Below, piece after piece: positions 9,325 to 18,479 of a stretch of DNA of 64,000 nt; positions within the stretch are counted from its first letter, which is position 1, and each line of letters opens with the position of its first letter. Under the pieces are notes generated by a model. The model worked only from the letters and a program-made list of their open reading frames with translations. It made no database searches and was not told where the DNA came from. The stretch lies in contig CAWKOX010000006.1 of NCBI GenBank assembly GCA_963851095.1, forward strand, positions 124,001 to 188,000, in the 5' to 3' direction. A program made the position numbers and the translations under genes. Source of the DNA: Oleispira sp963851095. GTDB lineage: Bacteria > Pseudomonadota > Gammaproteobacteria > Pseudomonadales > Oceanobacteraceae.

Positions 9325-10481
9325 GATCACTCCCCATATCAACAAGCGGCACTGAGATATTAAAGGAAACCCCCTCTACGAAAGCCTCATTCTCTTTCAT
9401 ATTTTTCTCTAATACTTTTATACTTCCCTGCCCATTATGGAAGGATTTAGAAACTAAAGCCCGGCCAGTCCTTAGGGTAAACCACCCTTTCAGTCTTTTT
9501 ACATCCCTCATAGCATGACCACTTAGCCCTAGATCCTGAAGCGTAGTGTTTGCTTGTTGTAAAATTTTTAGTAAAGCACCTTTCAATAGCTTCAACCTCT
9601 TCCCTCCAGGCCAATCAGCCGCACTTCTGGACGTCCATCTCTCCGTGTATAACCAGGCCCTAGAATCCACTACTGTTATATCTAATATTGGTATATTAGA
9701 ATTGTTTTTTTTCATCCAACCATCCCAGTCGGTGTAAATAGGCTCATCCCGAGAACTTCATCTTTAGAAAGCTCTATCAATCTTTCAGAATTTATTTCCG
9801 AACAATCAATAATTATTGCTCTAAAATTTTCCGCTAGACTAGAGCCATTTACATCATGCCTAGAATGATTATGAGTATTATCAAAGAGCTCCGATACGAT
9901 TGCAGATACTGAATCAACAAACTCTGAAATGTTGAAATAATGTTCATGATCCAAAACTAAAGCATCTATTATTTCTCGTACTAAAATACGAACATACTTA
10001 ATTTAATTGAGTCTTTCCCTAGATATATCTTATTATTATATTCTTTATTTGGCCCTGGACTTTTAAAAGAGAAAACAGTCGCATATTGATCTTGATATGC
10101 ATCATAGTAGAATCCAGAATTAACTTTACGAACAGATTCATATGCATACTCCAAGGCACTATTTTTATCAATAAGCTCATTCTCTCTATTATAAATTTTA
10201 CTAGAATACTTTAAAGCACAAGTACCATAGAGAGACGAACATAATTTTTTAAATGGATCCGAATCTTCGCTAACTGCATTCACTTGATAAACCCTATCTT
10301 TAGGGTTCTCCCGAATCCAAGTAGCAATTAATTGGCATAGAAGCCCTTCGACACCTAGACCTCCCTTACAGCCTAATAAATTTGGTAAAGTCAATTTTAA
10401 ACCTGGGTGTAATTTTACTTTTTGAAAAGCATCTTCTATATCACTATACGAAGCTTTATCAGGTAAAGAATAACTTTCCAT
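9317..10481 (-). pseudogene. GHKL-type (HATPase_c) ATP-binding protein, broken by several indels
   Basis: Three consecutive minus-strand frames make one protein. Frame 1 (10481 to ~9985) starts at ATG one base after the TPR stop, with a GAGG ribosome site, and contains LLGCKGGLGVEGLLCQLIAT. Frame 2 (to ~9730) reads YVRILVREIIDALVLDHEH and then SAIVSELFDNTHNHSRHD, which is the N-box of GHKL ATPases with its Mg-binding Asn. Frame 3 (to 9317) reads LDITVVDS followed by RAWLYTERW. A one-base and a two-base change here would restore DSGPGYTRRW, the G1 box. GLSGHAMRDVKRLKGWF then stands where the G2 region belongs. So the ATP-binding Bergerat fold is recognisable, but the gene needs at least two single-base deletions and a +1/+2 compensating pair to be explained. 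It may be a decaying gene or a badly sequenced one. ATPases of this fold occur in kinases, MutL, Hsp90 and several defence systems. Confidence 0.7.
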
Positions 10482-10482
10482 A

Positions 10483-11299
10483 TCACTTTTCCTCAGTTAA
10501 AAGTAAATAATTTTGTTTAACAACCTCATCACTTGGATCAACTTCCAACGGCCTTCTCATAATACCTTCTAGCTTCGTCATAACTCTTAGTCGCACCATA
10601 CAACGATCCTAAATTCGCATAGCCATAAACCTTATTCGGATAATACTGAATCAATGCTTCAGAAACGTTAATCAACAAACGATCGCCCTCTTCCGACTCC
10701 AATCGAAATAACATGGCAGTACGAGGCAACAAGCCTTGGATCATGAATTCTTCAGGATCACCCGCCATAGAACCGACTTTTCCCCACTGCCATTTATTAT
10801 CGATTTCTTTAGAGGTTTTAAGCATGCTAATTAACTGGTCGGCCATAACAGAATACTCACCGATATTTTGGGCAATAGAGGCTATGCCGAAGTGGATATC
10901 GAGCTGATTTGGGAAGAACCTGAGATTATCTTGAGCAATACGAAGCGATTCAAGAATAGAGACTTCATCGAAGCTGACGACTTCACGAAGAAAGCCTTTT
11001 GTATTATTGCCATCTAGCGAGGTAAGTTCAAAATCACCTTTCTTCGCTTCGCCTAAGCCTGTCGTAAAATGGGTAGTACGTGCTTTGTTAAAGCTGTAGT
11101 TCAGTAATAGAACGGTGTAATCAGGATCTGTGGTGGCGGTGGCTCTTTCTTCTGCTAGATAGGTTTCAACAACGTCGAATTTGTTTTGCTTAATATTGTC
11201 GATAAGAAATTTGAATTCGCTGTCTTCTAGCGAATGGGCTGTATAAGAACATAACAGCGAAATACAGAATAGTGGCAGGCTTAATAACAGATACTTCAC
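10483..11299 (-). CDS. Exported TPR-repeat protein (one frameshift near the end)
   Basis: The N-terminus MKYLLLSLPLFCISLLCSYT with cleavage near AHS is a signal peptide, so the product is periplasmic or outer-membrane associated. The C-terminal part is a TPR pair (YGYANLGSLYGATKSYDEAR then RYYEKAV). The frame ends at 10538, but the natural end of the TPR helix (EVDPSDEVVKQNYLLLTEEK) lies in the next frame. One extra base in GTTGGAAGT (near 10545) explains this. Without it the gene runs to TGA at 10483, giving 271 residues, and stops one base before the ATG of the GHKL-like gene. That spacing makes it the first gene of the operon or at least co-transcribed. Its role is unknown. Confidence 0.75.
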
Positions 11300-11542
11300 G
11301 GAAAATCCTTTTCGTACGTGTCTTGCTTGTAAAGCAGACGCTTATTGTGATCTGCTTATCATAACCGATATTTCTATCATTGTAATACCTTATCATTACT
11401 AAGGGTTTTCAATTGGAGCAATTCAACATTAGAAAACCTATTAAATGACACTAATCAAAGGCAGCGGTATTTTATTTCTAACTTTAGCGTTAATATAAGT
11501 ACTAAGGATACTAACCATAAGAATCACGACATAGAGGGAACT

Positions 11543-12313
11543 ATGAATACGAACAACACCGATATTTCACCTGAGTTATTTCACGAATCATTACACAAAG
11601 ATATCAACAAACCTGTTCTAGACTATAGAAAAAAATGGGTCCCTGCCAAAAAGAGACATGTCAAAATACACTCTGGTGCCCATAGAGCTGATTGGTCAGT
11701 GGTTAATATTAATCTAAAGAATAAGACCATTGATATTTCTGTATATTTAAACTTTAAAAAAAATAGTCTTACTGAAACTGATTATAGAAAACTAAAAATT
11801 CTAGCAAGTGAAGGCATAGCACAATATTGGTCACGTAATATTAAACTTAGTAATTCTACATATATTGTTAAAGTTCAAGCACACCACAGGTCAATAAACG
11901 CTATTCCTGTAGATCTTTATATCGAAACAGATGAAGGCGAATATGGTCGGTCAATGAACCCTGCGATGCTTGGCATTGATGCTAGCTTCATCTACAACAA
12001 AGGAGCTTTTGGTGATTATCGTACGGATTTAGACTTTCGGTTAGTATCAGCTCATGAATTTGGTCATTCTGTTTTAATGTATGCCGGCGGCCTTCCCTTA
12101 TCTTGGGGCCATAAGGGCTCTACTAATCCACTAACACAATCTGTAAAAGGAACAACTCCTGGTTATCCTAAGAGTGGAAATATTGACCTAATGAAATACT
12201 ATGATTGGGATAAAGGAAGAATTGATTTTTTAAGACGAGTGACTGATACAGTAGCCATGGAAATGGATGTCAAACGTTTGATCTGGGGAGCTGAAATTAA
12301 ATGGGAAAAATAA
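11543..12313 (+). CDS. HEXXH zinc metalloprotease-like protein without signal peptide; candidate effector
   Basis: The 256-residue product contains SAHEFGHSVLMYAGG around residue 172, a gluzincin/metzincin-type HExxH zinc site. An additional histidine follows in SWGHKGS about 16 residues later and could be the third ligand. The N-terminal ~110 residues are polar and basic (KKWVPAKKRHVKIHSGAHRA). No Sec or Tat signal is seen, so it is either cytoplasmic or exported by a dedicated machine. The next gene overlaps by one base (TAATG) and encodes a lipoprotein. That arrangement is typical of secreted antibacterial effector and immunity pairs, for example of type VI secretion, but no secretion marker is present here. 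The protease fold is fairly sure; the effector role is inference. Confidence 0.75.
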   Translation: MNTNNTDISPELFHESLHKDINKPVLDYRKKWVPAKKRHVKIHSGAHRADWSVVNINLKNKTIDISVYLNFKKNSLTETDYRKLKILASEGIAQYWSRNIKLSNSTYIVKVQAHHRSINAIPVDLYIETDEGEYGRSMNPAMLGIDASFIYNKGAFGDYRTDLDFRLVSAHEFGHSVLMYAGGLPLSWGHKGSTNPLTQSVKGTTPGYPKSGNIDLMKYYDWDKGRIDFLRRVTDTVAMEMDVKRLIWGAEIKWEK

Positions 12314-12687
12314 TGAAACAGAACGCATTAATACGATTTACTTTCATAATTGCTATTTCATTACTGGTTACGGCATGCTCTTCAGTAAAATTCGTGACAA
12401 TCAACAACGACTCAGAAGAAAGCATTGATTTTCAAGGTGAGTTTATTACAGCCACTAATGGAGTAGATAATTTAGAATTTCAGCTGAAACCTGGAGACTC
12501 CAATTCGTGGCGCTACGAAATTAGTTCTTTTGAAAGTGATGAATTGGATAAAGGACTTAACAAAATAACTCTATCAGTTTCAAGCGAGTGCTCTATTACA
12601 CTAGATAGGAGCGAGATCGAAGAAATAGCAGAGAAAGATGGTATGTGGTTTATAACCATTGATGCAGAAGTAATCAGCTGTAAATAA
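12313..12687 (+). CDS. Small lipoprotein, possible immunity partner of the metalloprotease
   Basis: The start is chosen at ATG 12313, inside the TAATG overlap with the protease gene, rather than the in-frame ATG at 12301. The N-terminus has a lipobox: a hydrophobic stretch (FTFIIAISLLVTAC) with LVTAC, so Cys becomes lipidated. The mature ~105 residues form an acidic, beta-rich domain with two further cysteines (SSECS, VISCK), likely in a periplasmic disulfide. The 124-residue product is of the size and location expected for an immunity protein guarding the periplasm, but no homologue is recognised. Confidence 0.7.
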   Translation: MKQNALIRFTFIIAISLLVTACSSVKFVTINNDSEESIDFQGEFITATNGVDNLEFQLKPGDSNSWRYEISSFESDELDKGLNKITLSVSSECSITLDRSEIEEIAEKDGMWFITIDAEVISCK

Positions 12688-12715
12688 GGTTATTTACAGC
12701 CTCAGCTCCAATTTA

Positions 12716-13189
12716 CTAGCGGTTATTTAGAGCTTTTTCGGCAACTAGGTTTATGCAGGTTTCTTCATCTTGAGTAAAAACGTACTTTTTATACAACATC
12801 CATCTATAAGACAGCGGTTCGCACTCTTGATAGCTGTTATCATCGATTATTCGATTAACTGATAGATGAGCAATTTGTGGTAAGACAAACATCACCACCA
12901 TTGCAATCAACGTAATTTTTATCAAGACTTTCTCAACACTAAATGAGACCCTACGTTGATAGATAGCAGTATAAACGACTGCAACAGAAAGCGAGAGTAC
13001 CCCTATTCCTGCTCCCAATACGTACATTGCACCTTTATCAAAGATAATAATATTACGCATATTTATCAGGTCAGAGGCTAAATTATTTAGACTGCTACCA
13101 AACCACACTAAACTCCCGACGGAAAATGACACAAAAAATACGACACTTAAGATCCTAATATGAAAGGGCTGGAGTACTTCATCATTCAT
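12716..13189 (-). CDS. Small integral membrane protein, unknown function
   Basis: This 157-residue product has hydrophobic segments at about residues 13-31, 52-73 and 85-106. A C-terminal periplasmic-type tail holds two cysteines (YQECEPLS and EETCINLV) that could pair. The pattern recalls DUF1240-like proteins often found among accessory and immunity genes, but I cannot confirm membership. It converges on the lipoprotein gene with a 28-nt gap. The DNA is AT-rich like the rest of the island. Confidence 0.6.
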   Translation of the reverse strand: MNDEVLQPFHIRILSVVFFVSFSVGSLVWFGSSLNNLASDLINMRNIIIFDKGAMYVLGAGIGVLSLSVAVVYTAIYQRRVSFSVEKVLIKITLIAMVVMFVLPQIAHLSVNRIIDDNSYQECEPLSYRWMLYKKYVFTQDEETCINLVAEKALNNR

Positions 13190-13385
13190 CTAATCAACAT
13201 CCCTGAATATTAAACATCGACTACTTCAATACAGCGGTAATAGCACTTTGACAGAAGAATACCTGCTGTATCCTTACCCGTATATCAGAATAAAGAACTA
13301 GTTCACTTTAAAATTAATTGGCTGCCTATTCACACTCAACAACCCTTCAATCGCCATTCCTAAATCCATTTACTTCCCCGCCCGT

Positions 13386-14058
13386 TTAGTCATAGCTGTT
13401 TTTAACCTGCAGTGATCGATTAAACGGTGTGTTCCAATATTTCTCGACTTTAGAAAAATACAAACGTTCGACAAAACGTTTGAGCTTGCCTGTTGTTAAG
13501 TTGTTGCTTGTGGGATTGACGGATAGGAATAGTGGGTTTTCATCCAATTCCCTATGATGATGCCTGCATAGCGTCATCAAGTTATCTAATTTAGTATCAC
13601 CACCATCAGCCCAGTGCTTGATATGCTGGCCTTCTACTTAGCGGGTTTCACAACAGCCTGGAAGCTGGCAGCCGCCATCTCGTATTGCTAAACCCCGCGA
13701 CATGGCGGACGGGATAATTCGTGATGCGGCCAATGTTCAATACATTACCGGCTTCGTCCTCTTCTACGGCCAGTAGGCCCGCATCACACGCCATACGCCT
13801 TGCTGCATTGGATATTAACCATCTTCCGTCTAAATGGGTTTCTGAGTTCATGGCATCAGATACACCGTGACTTAGAGAACCAGCTCTTACATGGAGCACA
13901 AGCTGGCAGCGTTCTGCGGCTTTTAAACTTGATAGGCTATTTAAAGGGCTATGCGAAGAGCTTTGCGAAGAAGCCAGATAATATTCTGCAATCGCGACTA
14001 ACGCACCGGCTCGTCGTTGGGGAAAGCTAGCATGATTAAATTGATTTCTATTTACAGA
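13386..14058 (-). pseudogene. DUF222/HNH endonuclease remnant (5'-truncated, frameshift, nonsense codon)
   Basis: Reading down the minus strand from 14058 gives SFPQRRAGALVAIAEYYLAS, LKAAERCQLVLHVRAG and ARRMACDAGLLAVEEDEAGN, which is the end of a DUF222 domain. Near 13725 an extra base shifts the frame. Then come SRIIPSAMSRGLAIRDGGC, QLPGCCETR, a TAA at 13638-13640 (probably once TAC), and VEGQHIKHWADGGDTKLDNL-MTLCRHHHREL, a classic HNH zinc-nuclease module. There is no start codon: a TAG precedes 14058, and about half of a normal DUF222-HNH protein is missing. Removing the extra base gives a length divisible by three. The truncation shows true decay, whatever the origin of the frameshift. 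Such genes are common mobile nuclease relics. Confidence 0.85.
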
Positions 14059-14091
14059 CTATTACCTTCTGTTTATTTCGTTATTATAAAC

Positions 14092-14114
14092 AAAAGTCGA
14101 GCACAATGTGCTCG
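14092..14114 (-). terminator. Terminator downstream of the exported hypothetical gene
   Basis: CGAGCAC / GTGCTCG (14098-14114) forms a 7-bp stem with a 3-nt loop, followed on the minus strand by ACTTTTGTTT. It ends the transcript of the gene at 14148-14948. Confidence 0.7.
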
Positions 14115-14147
14115 GTTACTATTGTTCTAATTTTTAATTATTTTAAC

Positions 14148-14948
14148 TTACAATGCAGGCTCTGGGTAAGGTAGTGGGCCAAACTTCTGCTCTAACAACA
14201 CACGCAAGCTTTCATCTGGTGATTCAATTGTAGAAAATCCATCTGTTAGTTTTACTCTAATACGCTGATCATCACCCAATACTTCCGATAGTAATGTAAC
14301 AGGCTTTAAATTTGGGTCCGTTGGTGCATTAAGAGTTAAAATCTTTGTACCGTGTCCCATCCATACTGCTTGAATTTGGACTAAACCTGGTAACGTTTTA
14401 TCGTATAATTTTAACGTCAGTGATTTATCTAGATATTTTGTACGTAAAACATCAACAACCTTTTTATTCGAAACATCTACTAGCTTTAGAAATCCACCAA
14501 ACAAGTCTGAACCTGTTACTTGATTTATGTTATTAATACTGGATGTATTTTCGACGACTTCAACACGAATTTCCACATCCTGATCTTGAGAAAAGTCTAA
14601 AGCCCGAACTTCCACCATAACTTTTTTGAAAACCCAAGGACTAGTCACAATAGTACGATAAGTATCGTTGGTTCCCTGCAACTTTTTAAAGTTTTTGGCG
14701 ACTAGATCATTTGCATTCGGAAACTTAAACTCTACTTTTTGGATATCAAATTCTGGTTCATATCCATTTTCTACTATTGTTTTCTCAACACGAAAATCAA
14801 TACTAGATACGTTAGTCAAGTCCAGACTTGGATATACAAGATTGTAGCCAAAGAATATATCTTTAGACTTTAATGATACTGTTTCAGCAAATGTTAGAGC
14901 TGGTGCAAGCACTAAAAGTGCAGCTGCTGTTAGATTCTTAAATTTCAT
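14148..14948 (-). CDS. Exported hypothetical protein
   Basis: The start is placed at ATG 14948, which has AAGGA nine bases upstream and begins a textbook signal peptide (MKFKNLTAAALLVLAPALTF, cleavage after FAE or AETV). The longer frame from 15014 would put a non-signal peptide in front. The mature ~245 residues are beta-strand rich with repeated ILDL/VEVR patterns, have no cysteines and show no catalytic motif. It is probably a periplasmic or outer-membrane associated protein of unknown role, monocistronic between two terminators. Confidence 0.75.
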   Translation of the reverse strand: MKFKNLTAAALLVLAPALTFAETVSLKSKDIFFGYNLVYPSLDLTNVSSIDFRVEKTIVENGYEPEFDIQKVEFKFPNANDLVAKNFKKLQGTNDTYRTIVTSPWVFKKVMVEVRALDFSQDQDVEIRVEVVENTSSINNINQVTGSDLFGGFLKLVDVSNKKVVDVLRTKYLDKSLTLKLYDKTLPGLVQIQAVWMGHGTKILTLNAPTDPNLKPVTLLSEVLGDDQRIRVKLTDGFSTIESPDESLRVLLEQKFGPLPYPEPAL

Positions 14949-15056
14949 TAAACCATTTCCTTTTGATAATTTTAAAAGCAACGTAATACTATCAGAATGG
15001 TAATGCTTAACCATGAAACTAAAGCATTAGATTGAAGCAGGATTCAATTATTCTTA

Positions 15057-15090
15057 GAAACCTTCGGTACTGCACCAGCACGAAGGTTTC
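15057..15090 (-). terminator. Stem-loop ending the almA operon
   Basis: GAAACCTTCG / CGAAGGTTTC make a perfect 10-bp stem with a 14-nt loop, 5 nt after the stop of the PF10118 gene on the minus strand. The T-run is weak. Confidence 0.65.
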
Positions 15091-15095
15091 GTTTA

Positions 15096-15971
15096 TTAAT
15101 AAGCTGCCGCCATCAAGGCATCACACGCTTCATGCGGATTACCAGTCGCATCATAACTTTTTACCCATTCGCCATAGTTGTGCACCACGGGAATATCTTC
15201 GGGATGAAAGCTGGGTTTAAAGTAGCGCAGCAGGTTCGGGGTGAACGATGAGAATAAGCCTTTTCGTGGGCCATATAGCCATGGAAGATTTTTGACAAAC
15301 ATTTTGCGGCGCTGCCACTTAGTAAAACCGTCAGCTTCTAACATCTGATCAGCAAAGTGGAACATGAAGTGAGAGATAATCTTGGTCGCGTGAACCATTG
15401 CTATAGCACGTTTCCAGTAATCGACTTTCGCCACGTCTTTCATTACATTGAAGGCGACCGATCTGTGCTCCATTTCTTCAATGGCATGCCACGCAAACAA
15501 AGCTCTCATTTTAGGATGCATGCCCGCAGTGGTTTCTTTATTCGTAAAGTAAGTATCGGCTAGCAGTGCAGTAAAGTGCTCTGCCGCTGCAGTAATCGCA
15601 AGATTATATTCTGGTGACCACTTACGCTCGTCTTCTTTGGTTTTGTTTTTATGCTCGGCTAATAAGCGCTCCATTGGCATTCCTTGCTTAGCCAATAGAT
15701 TATTGTATTTAGTATGCGCTATGCCGTGCTGGGCTTCTTGCACGGTAAATTCTTTTACTTCGTGCATCAGCTGCGGGTCGGTAATTTTGTCTTTAAAAGC
15801 ACGCACACTGGAAATAAAATAGCGCTCGCCTTCTGGAAAAGTCGACTGCAAAGCATCGTGTATGCGTGTTTTAAAAGGATCGTTGGAGTGCCAATATCTT
15901 GGAATATTTTCATCCAAGCCAAAATCAATATCTTTACGTGCTTCGATTTCTGGTTGAGTTTTTTTTGTCAT
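15096..15971 (-). CDS. PF10118-type predicted metal-dependent hydrolase
   Basis: The 291-residue protein shows the family's spaced Glu/His residues in helices: VKEFTVQEAQHGIAH (near 90), AAAEHFTALLAD (near 135) and HAIEEMEHRSVAFNVM (near 165). These suggest a ferritin-like di-metal site rather than a classical hydrolase. PF10118 proteins often stand beside flavin monooxygenases and short-chain dehydrogenases in hydrocarbon-degrading marine bacteria. The ATG overlaps the SDR stop by one base. It is the last gene of the three-gene operon and is thought to help in long-chain alkyl metabolism, though its reaction is not known. Confidence 0.85.
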   Translation of the reverse strand: MTKKTQPEIEARKDIDFGLDENIPRYWHSNDPFKTRIHDALQSTFPEGERYFISSVRAFKDKITDPQLMHEVKEFTVQEAQHGIAHTKYNNLLAKQGMPMERLLAEHKNKTKEDERKWSPEYNLAITAAAEHFTALLADTYFTNKETTAGMHPKMRALFAWHAIEEMEHRSVAFNVMKDVAKVDYWKRAIAMVHATKIISHFMFHFADQMLEADGFTKWQRRKMFVKNLPWLYGPRKGLFSSFTPNLLRYFKPSFHPEDIPVVHNYGEWVKSYDATGNPHEACDALMAAAY

Positions 15972-16804
15972 TATTGTTTCTCCATTGCCGATAACAGTTG
16001 GTAATGTTCTGGATCTCGCAGATCACTCATTTCACGATTTAATATCCAATTGCGTAACTTAAGTGGCAGCAACGTTAAAAAGCGTAGCAAAGAAGATTGA
16101 TGGCCAAATACCATGCGCTGTTTACCGGTTTTAATGCCGTCGATCACGATACGTACTGCGGTTAATGGGCTGGTTTTCAAATACTTTGCTTCAAACTCAG
16201 CGCCATTTTTAGAGTCTTTCGCGATATTGGTTTTGATACCGCCAGGGTGTACTAAGTGAACCGAAATAGGCGTATCGGCCAGTTCAACCATGAGCGATTC
16301 GCTGAAGCCACGTACGGCAAATTTCGATGCGCAATAATCGCTGGTGCCTGGGGTTCCGATCAAACCAAATACGCTCGATACGTTCACCACCGCGCCTTCT
16401 TGATTCTTTAGTAACTGTGGCAAGAACGCTTTAGTCACATTCACGACAGCGAAGAAATTGATATTCATGGTCAGCTGAAATTGGTCCATGTCTTGAGCCC
16501 AAACTGGCGCCCCGCCACCACCTATACCAGCGTTGTTAATAATCACATGGGCATTGCCAAGTTTGTTTTTTACTTTTTCAGCAAAGGCCTGAACATCCTC
16601 TTGCGAGGCGATATTCATCACTTCACAGCAGGTGTATTTGTCGGTTATTTTTTGCACCATCGCATGAGTTTCAGCCAAGGCTTTTTCATTAACATCAGTC
16701 ATCGCAACTAAGGCGCCAAGGCGAGCAAACTCTAATGCATACTCTCGACCCATGCCCGAGGCTGCGCCGGTGATGACAACCACCTTGTTATTAAACTGCT
16801 TCAT
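15971..16804 (-). CDS. Short-chain dehydrogenase/reductase
   Basis: This is a classical SDR of 277 residues: the nucleotide site TGAASGMG at residues ~12-19, the NNAG motif (INNAGIGGGG), the catalytic Ser in NVSSVFG and the YCASK active-site Tyr/Lys near residue 158. The C-terminal part is hydrophobic and basic (LRFLTLLPLKLRNWI), so membrane association is plausible. The acidic residue after the second strand (MTDVNE) favours NAD(H). It overlaps almA by 4 nt. It likely oxidises or reduces a long-chain alcohol, ketone or ester intermediate made by the monooxygenase. Confidence 0.9.
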   Translation of the reverse strand: MKQFNNKVVVITGAASGMGREYALEFARLGALVAMTDVNEKALAETHAMVQKITDKYTCCEVMNIASQEDVQAFAEKVKNKLGNAHVIINNAGIGGGGAPVWAQDMDQFQLTMNINFFAVVNVTKAFLPQLLKNQEGAVVNVSSVFGLIGTPGTSDYCASKFAVRGFSESLMVELADTPISVHLVHPGGIKTNIAKDSKNGAEFEAKYLKTSPLTAVRIVIDGIKTGKQRMVFGHQSSLLRFLTLLPLKLRNWILNREMSDLRDPEHYQLLSAMEKQ

Positions 16805-18360
16805 ATTTCAGCCTCCGCTTTTGCTTGCGTCTTCTGCTTAGAAGCTGACTCTTTTTTTGCTTCGCTAGACTTTAGCGGGGCTTTTGTACGGGCGTAAAAC
16901 TTTAGACAGTCATTGGTAACTGAACCAAAACGCAAGTTTTTCGCATCGACTTTATAATCCATCGCGACATCCCAAGGAGCACTCATGCCTCGGCGAGGTA
17001 AGTTATCAATAGCTCGCTGAACATAACCGGCACCAAAATCTAATAGTGGGCGAGTTGGCATATTCGGATCTGGTAATTCTGGCTGACAGATCTGCTTATC
17101 TTGCTCTGTCATGTGCTGCATAATGCGGCACAGGTGTTCGCAGATAAGACCCACTTTTAATGTCCAAGAAGAGTTTGTATAACCAATCGCGTAAGCAAAG
17201 TTCGGTACACCACTGAGCATTAAACTTTTATAAGCAACAGACTTGGGATAATCAATCGGTACGCCGTCGACGCTATAGTTAATACCACCAAACAGCTGCA
17301 CGTTTAGCCCTGTTGCAGTGATTACAATATCTGCATCGAGTTGCTGGCCTGATTTCAGCTTTATTCCTTTTTCAGTGAAAGTATCGATATGGTCTGTAAC
17401 GATGGAGGCATCACCTTTACTAATCGATTCAAAAAAATCACCGTCTGTGACTGCACACAAACGCTGATCCCAAGGATTGTACGGTGGGTTAAAGTGCGTA
17501 TCGACGGGATAGTCTTTTGGTAATAGTTTTTTATTGCCAAGGCGAATTAATTTGCGCGCGGCATTTGGAAAACGCTGGCAAAAACGCCACCACCAACGAG
17601 TCAGGTTTATATTTTTACTGCGCACCATTTTGTACGCTAGTTTTTCAGGGAAGATTTTTTTAATCACATTGGCAATCGGGTCTTCTGTTGGCAAGCTCAC
17701 GACATACGTTGGGGTGCGCTGTAACATGGTGACATGCTCTGCTTTATCTGCCATTGCTGGCACCAAGGTCACTGCCGTTGCGCCACTGCCGATGACCACA
17801 ACTTTTTTATCTTGATAGTCTAGGTTTTCAGGCCAAGTCTGCGGATGAATAATCTGACCTTTAAAGTTTTCACGGCCGCTGAAATTTGGAGTAAAGCCTT
17901 CTTCATAACGATAATAACCCGCTGCTGAGAATAACCAGCCAGCCGTAATGACTTCGGTTTTTCCTGTGGCTGTATCGGTAAACTCGACACGCCAATGCGC
18001 ATCTTCACTCGACCAGTTAGCACTAACGACTCGGCTATTAAAGCGGATTTTTTTCTGCAGCTCATTTTCGTCTACCGCTTCACGCAGGTAATCCATAATG
18101 CTGCCCGCATCGGCAATTGCCTTTGGACTTTTCCAAGGCTTAAATTCATAACCAAAGGTATATAAATCGGAATCAGAGCGAATACCTGGATAACGGAACA
18201 AATCCCAAGTGCCACCAATGTCACCCCGAGATTCTAAAATGGTAAAGCGCTTGTTTGGCTGATCACGTTGTAAATAGTAAGCCAGACCAATACCGGAAAT
18301 ACCGGCGCCAATAATCAATACATCTGTATCTGGGTTAGATCCCTTGGAATGAGCATTCAT
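16801..18360 (-). CDS. almA: AlmA-like flavin-containing (Baeyer-Villiger type) monooxygenase
   Basis: The 519-residue protein has the FAD Rossmann motif GAGISG near residue 18, GGTWDLFRYPGIRSDSD and a second dinucleotide motif VIGSGATAV. It also has the Baeyer-Villiger fingerprint FKGQIIHPQTWP (FxGxxxHxxxW). These features and the overall sequence agree with AlmA of Acinetobacter and Alcanivorax, linked to oxidation of very long-chain n-alkanes; related enzymes oxidise ketones. A Lys/Ala/Glu-rich tail (residues ~500-519) is extra. It is the first gene of a minus-strand operon with an SDR and a PF10118 protein, divergent from an aldehyde dehydrogenase. Confidence 0.85.
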   Translation of the reverse strand: MNAHSKGSNPDTDVLIIGAGISGIGLAYYLQRDQPNKRFTILESRGDIGGTWDLFRYPGIRSDSDLYTFGYEFKPWKSPKAIADAGSIMDYLREAVDENELQKKIRFNSRVVSANWSSEDAHWRVEFTDTATGKTEVITAGWLFSAAGYYRYEEGFTPNFSGRENFKGQIIHPQTWPENLDYQDKKVVVIGSGATAVTLVPAMADKAEHVTMLQRTPTYVVSLPTEDPIANVIKKIFPEKLAYKMVRSKNINLTRWWWRFCQRFPNAARKLIRLGNKKLLPKDYPVDTHFNPPYNPWDQRLCAVTDGDFFESISKGDASIVTDHIDTFTEKGIKLKSGQQLDADIVITATGLNVQLFGGINYSVDGVPIDYPKSVAYKSLMLSGVPNFAYAIGYTNSSWTLKVGLICEHLCRIMQHMTEQDKQICQPELPDPNMPTRPLLDFGAGYVQRAIDNLPRRGMSAPWDVAMDYKVDAKNLRFGSVTNDCLKFYARTKAPLKSSEAKKESASKQKTQAKAEAEI

Positions 18361-18479
18361 AGCTTGCCTTTATTTTTAATGTTATTCGACAAGATTCATC
18401 TTATGTACCTAATTATCAGTACGCAATGTAAAAAATAGCCATTACGCAATAGACCAACGACCGCTCAACAACGATTATT

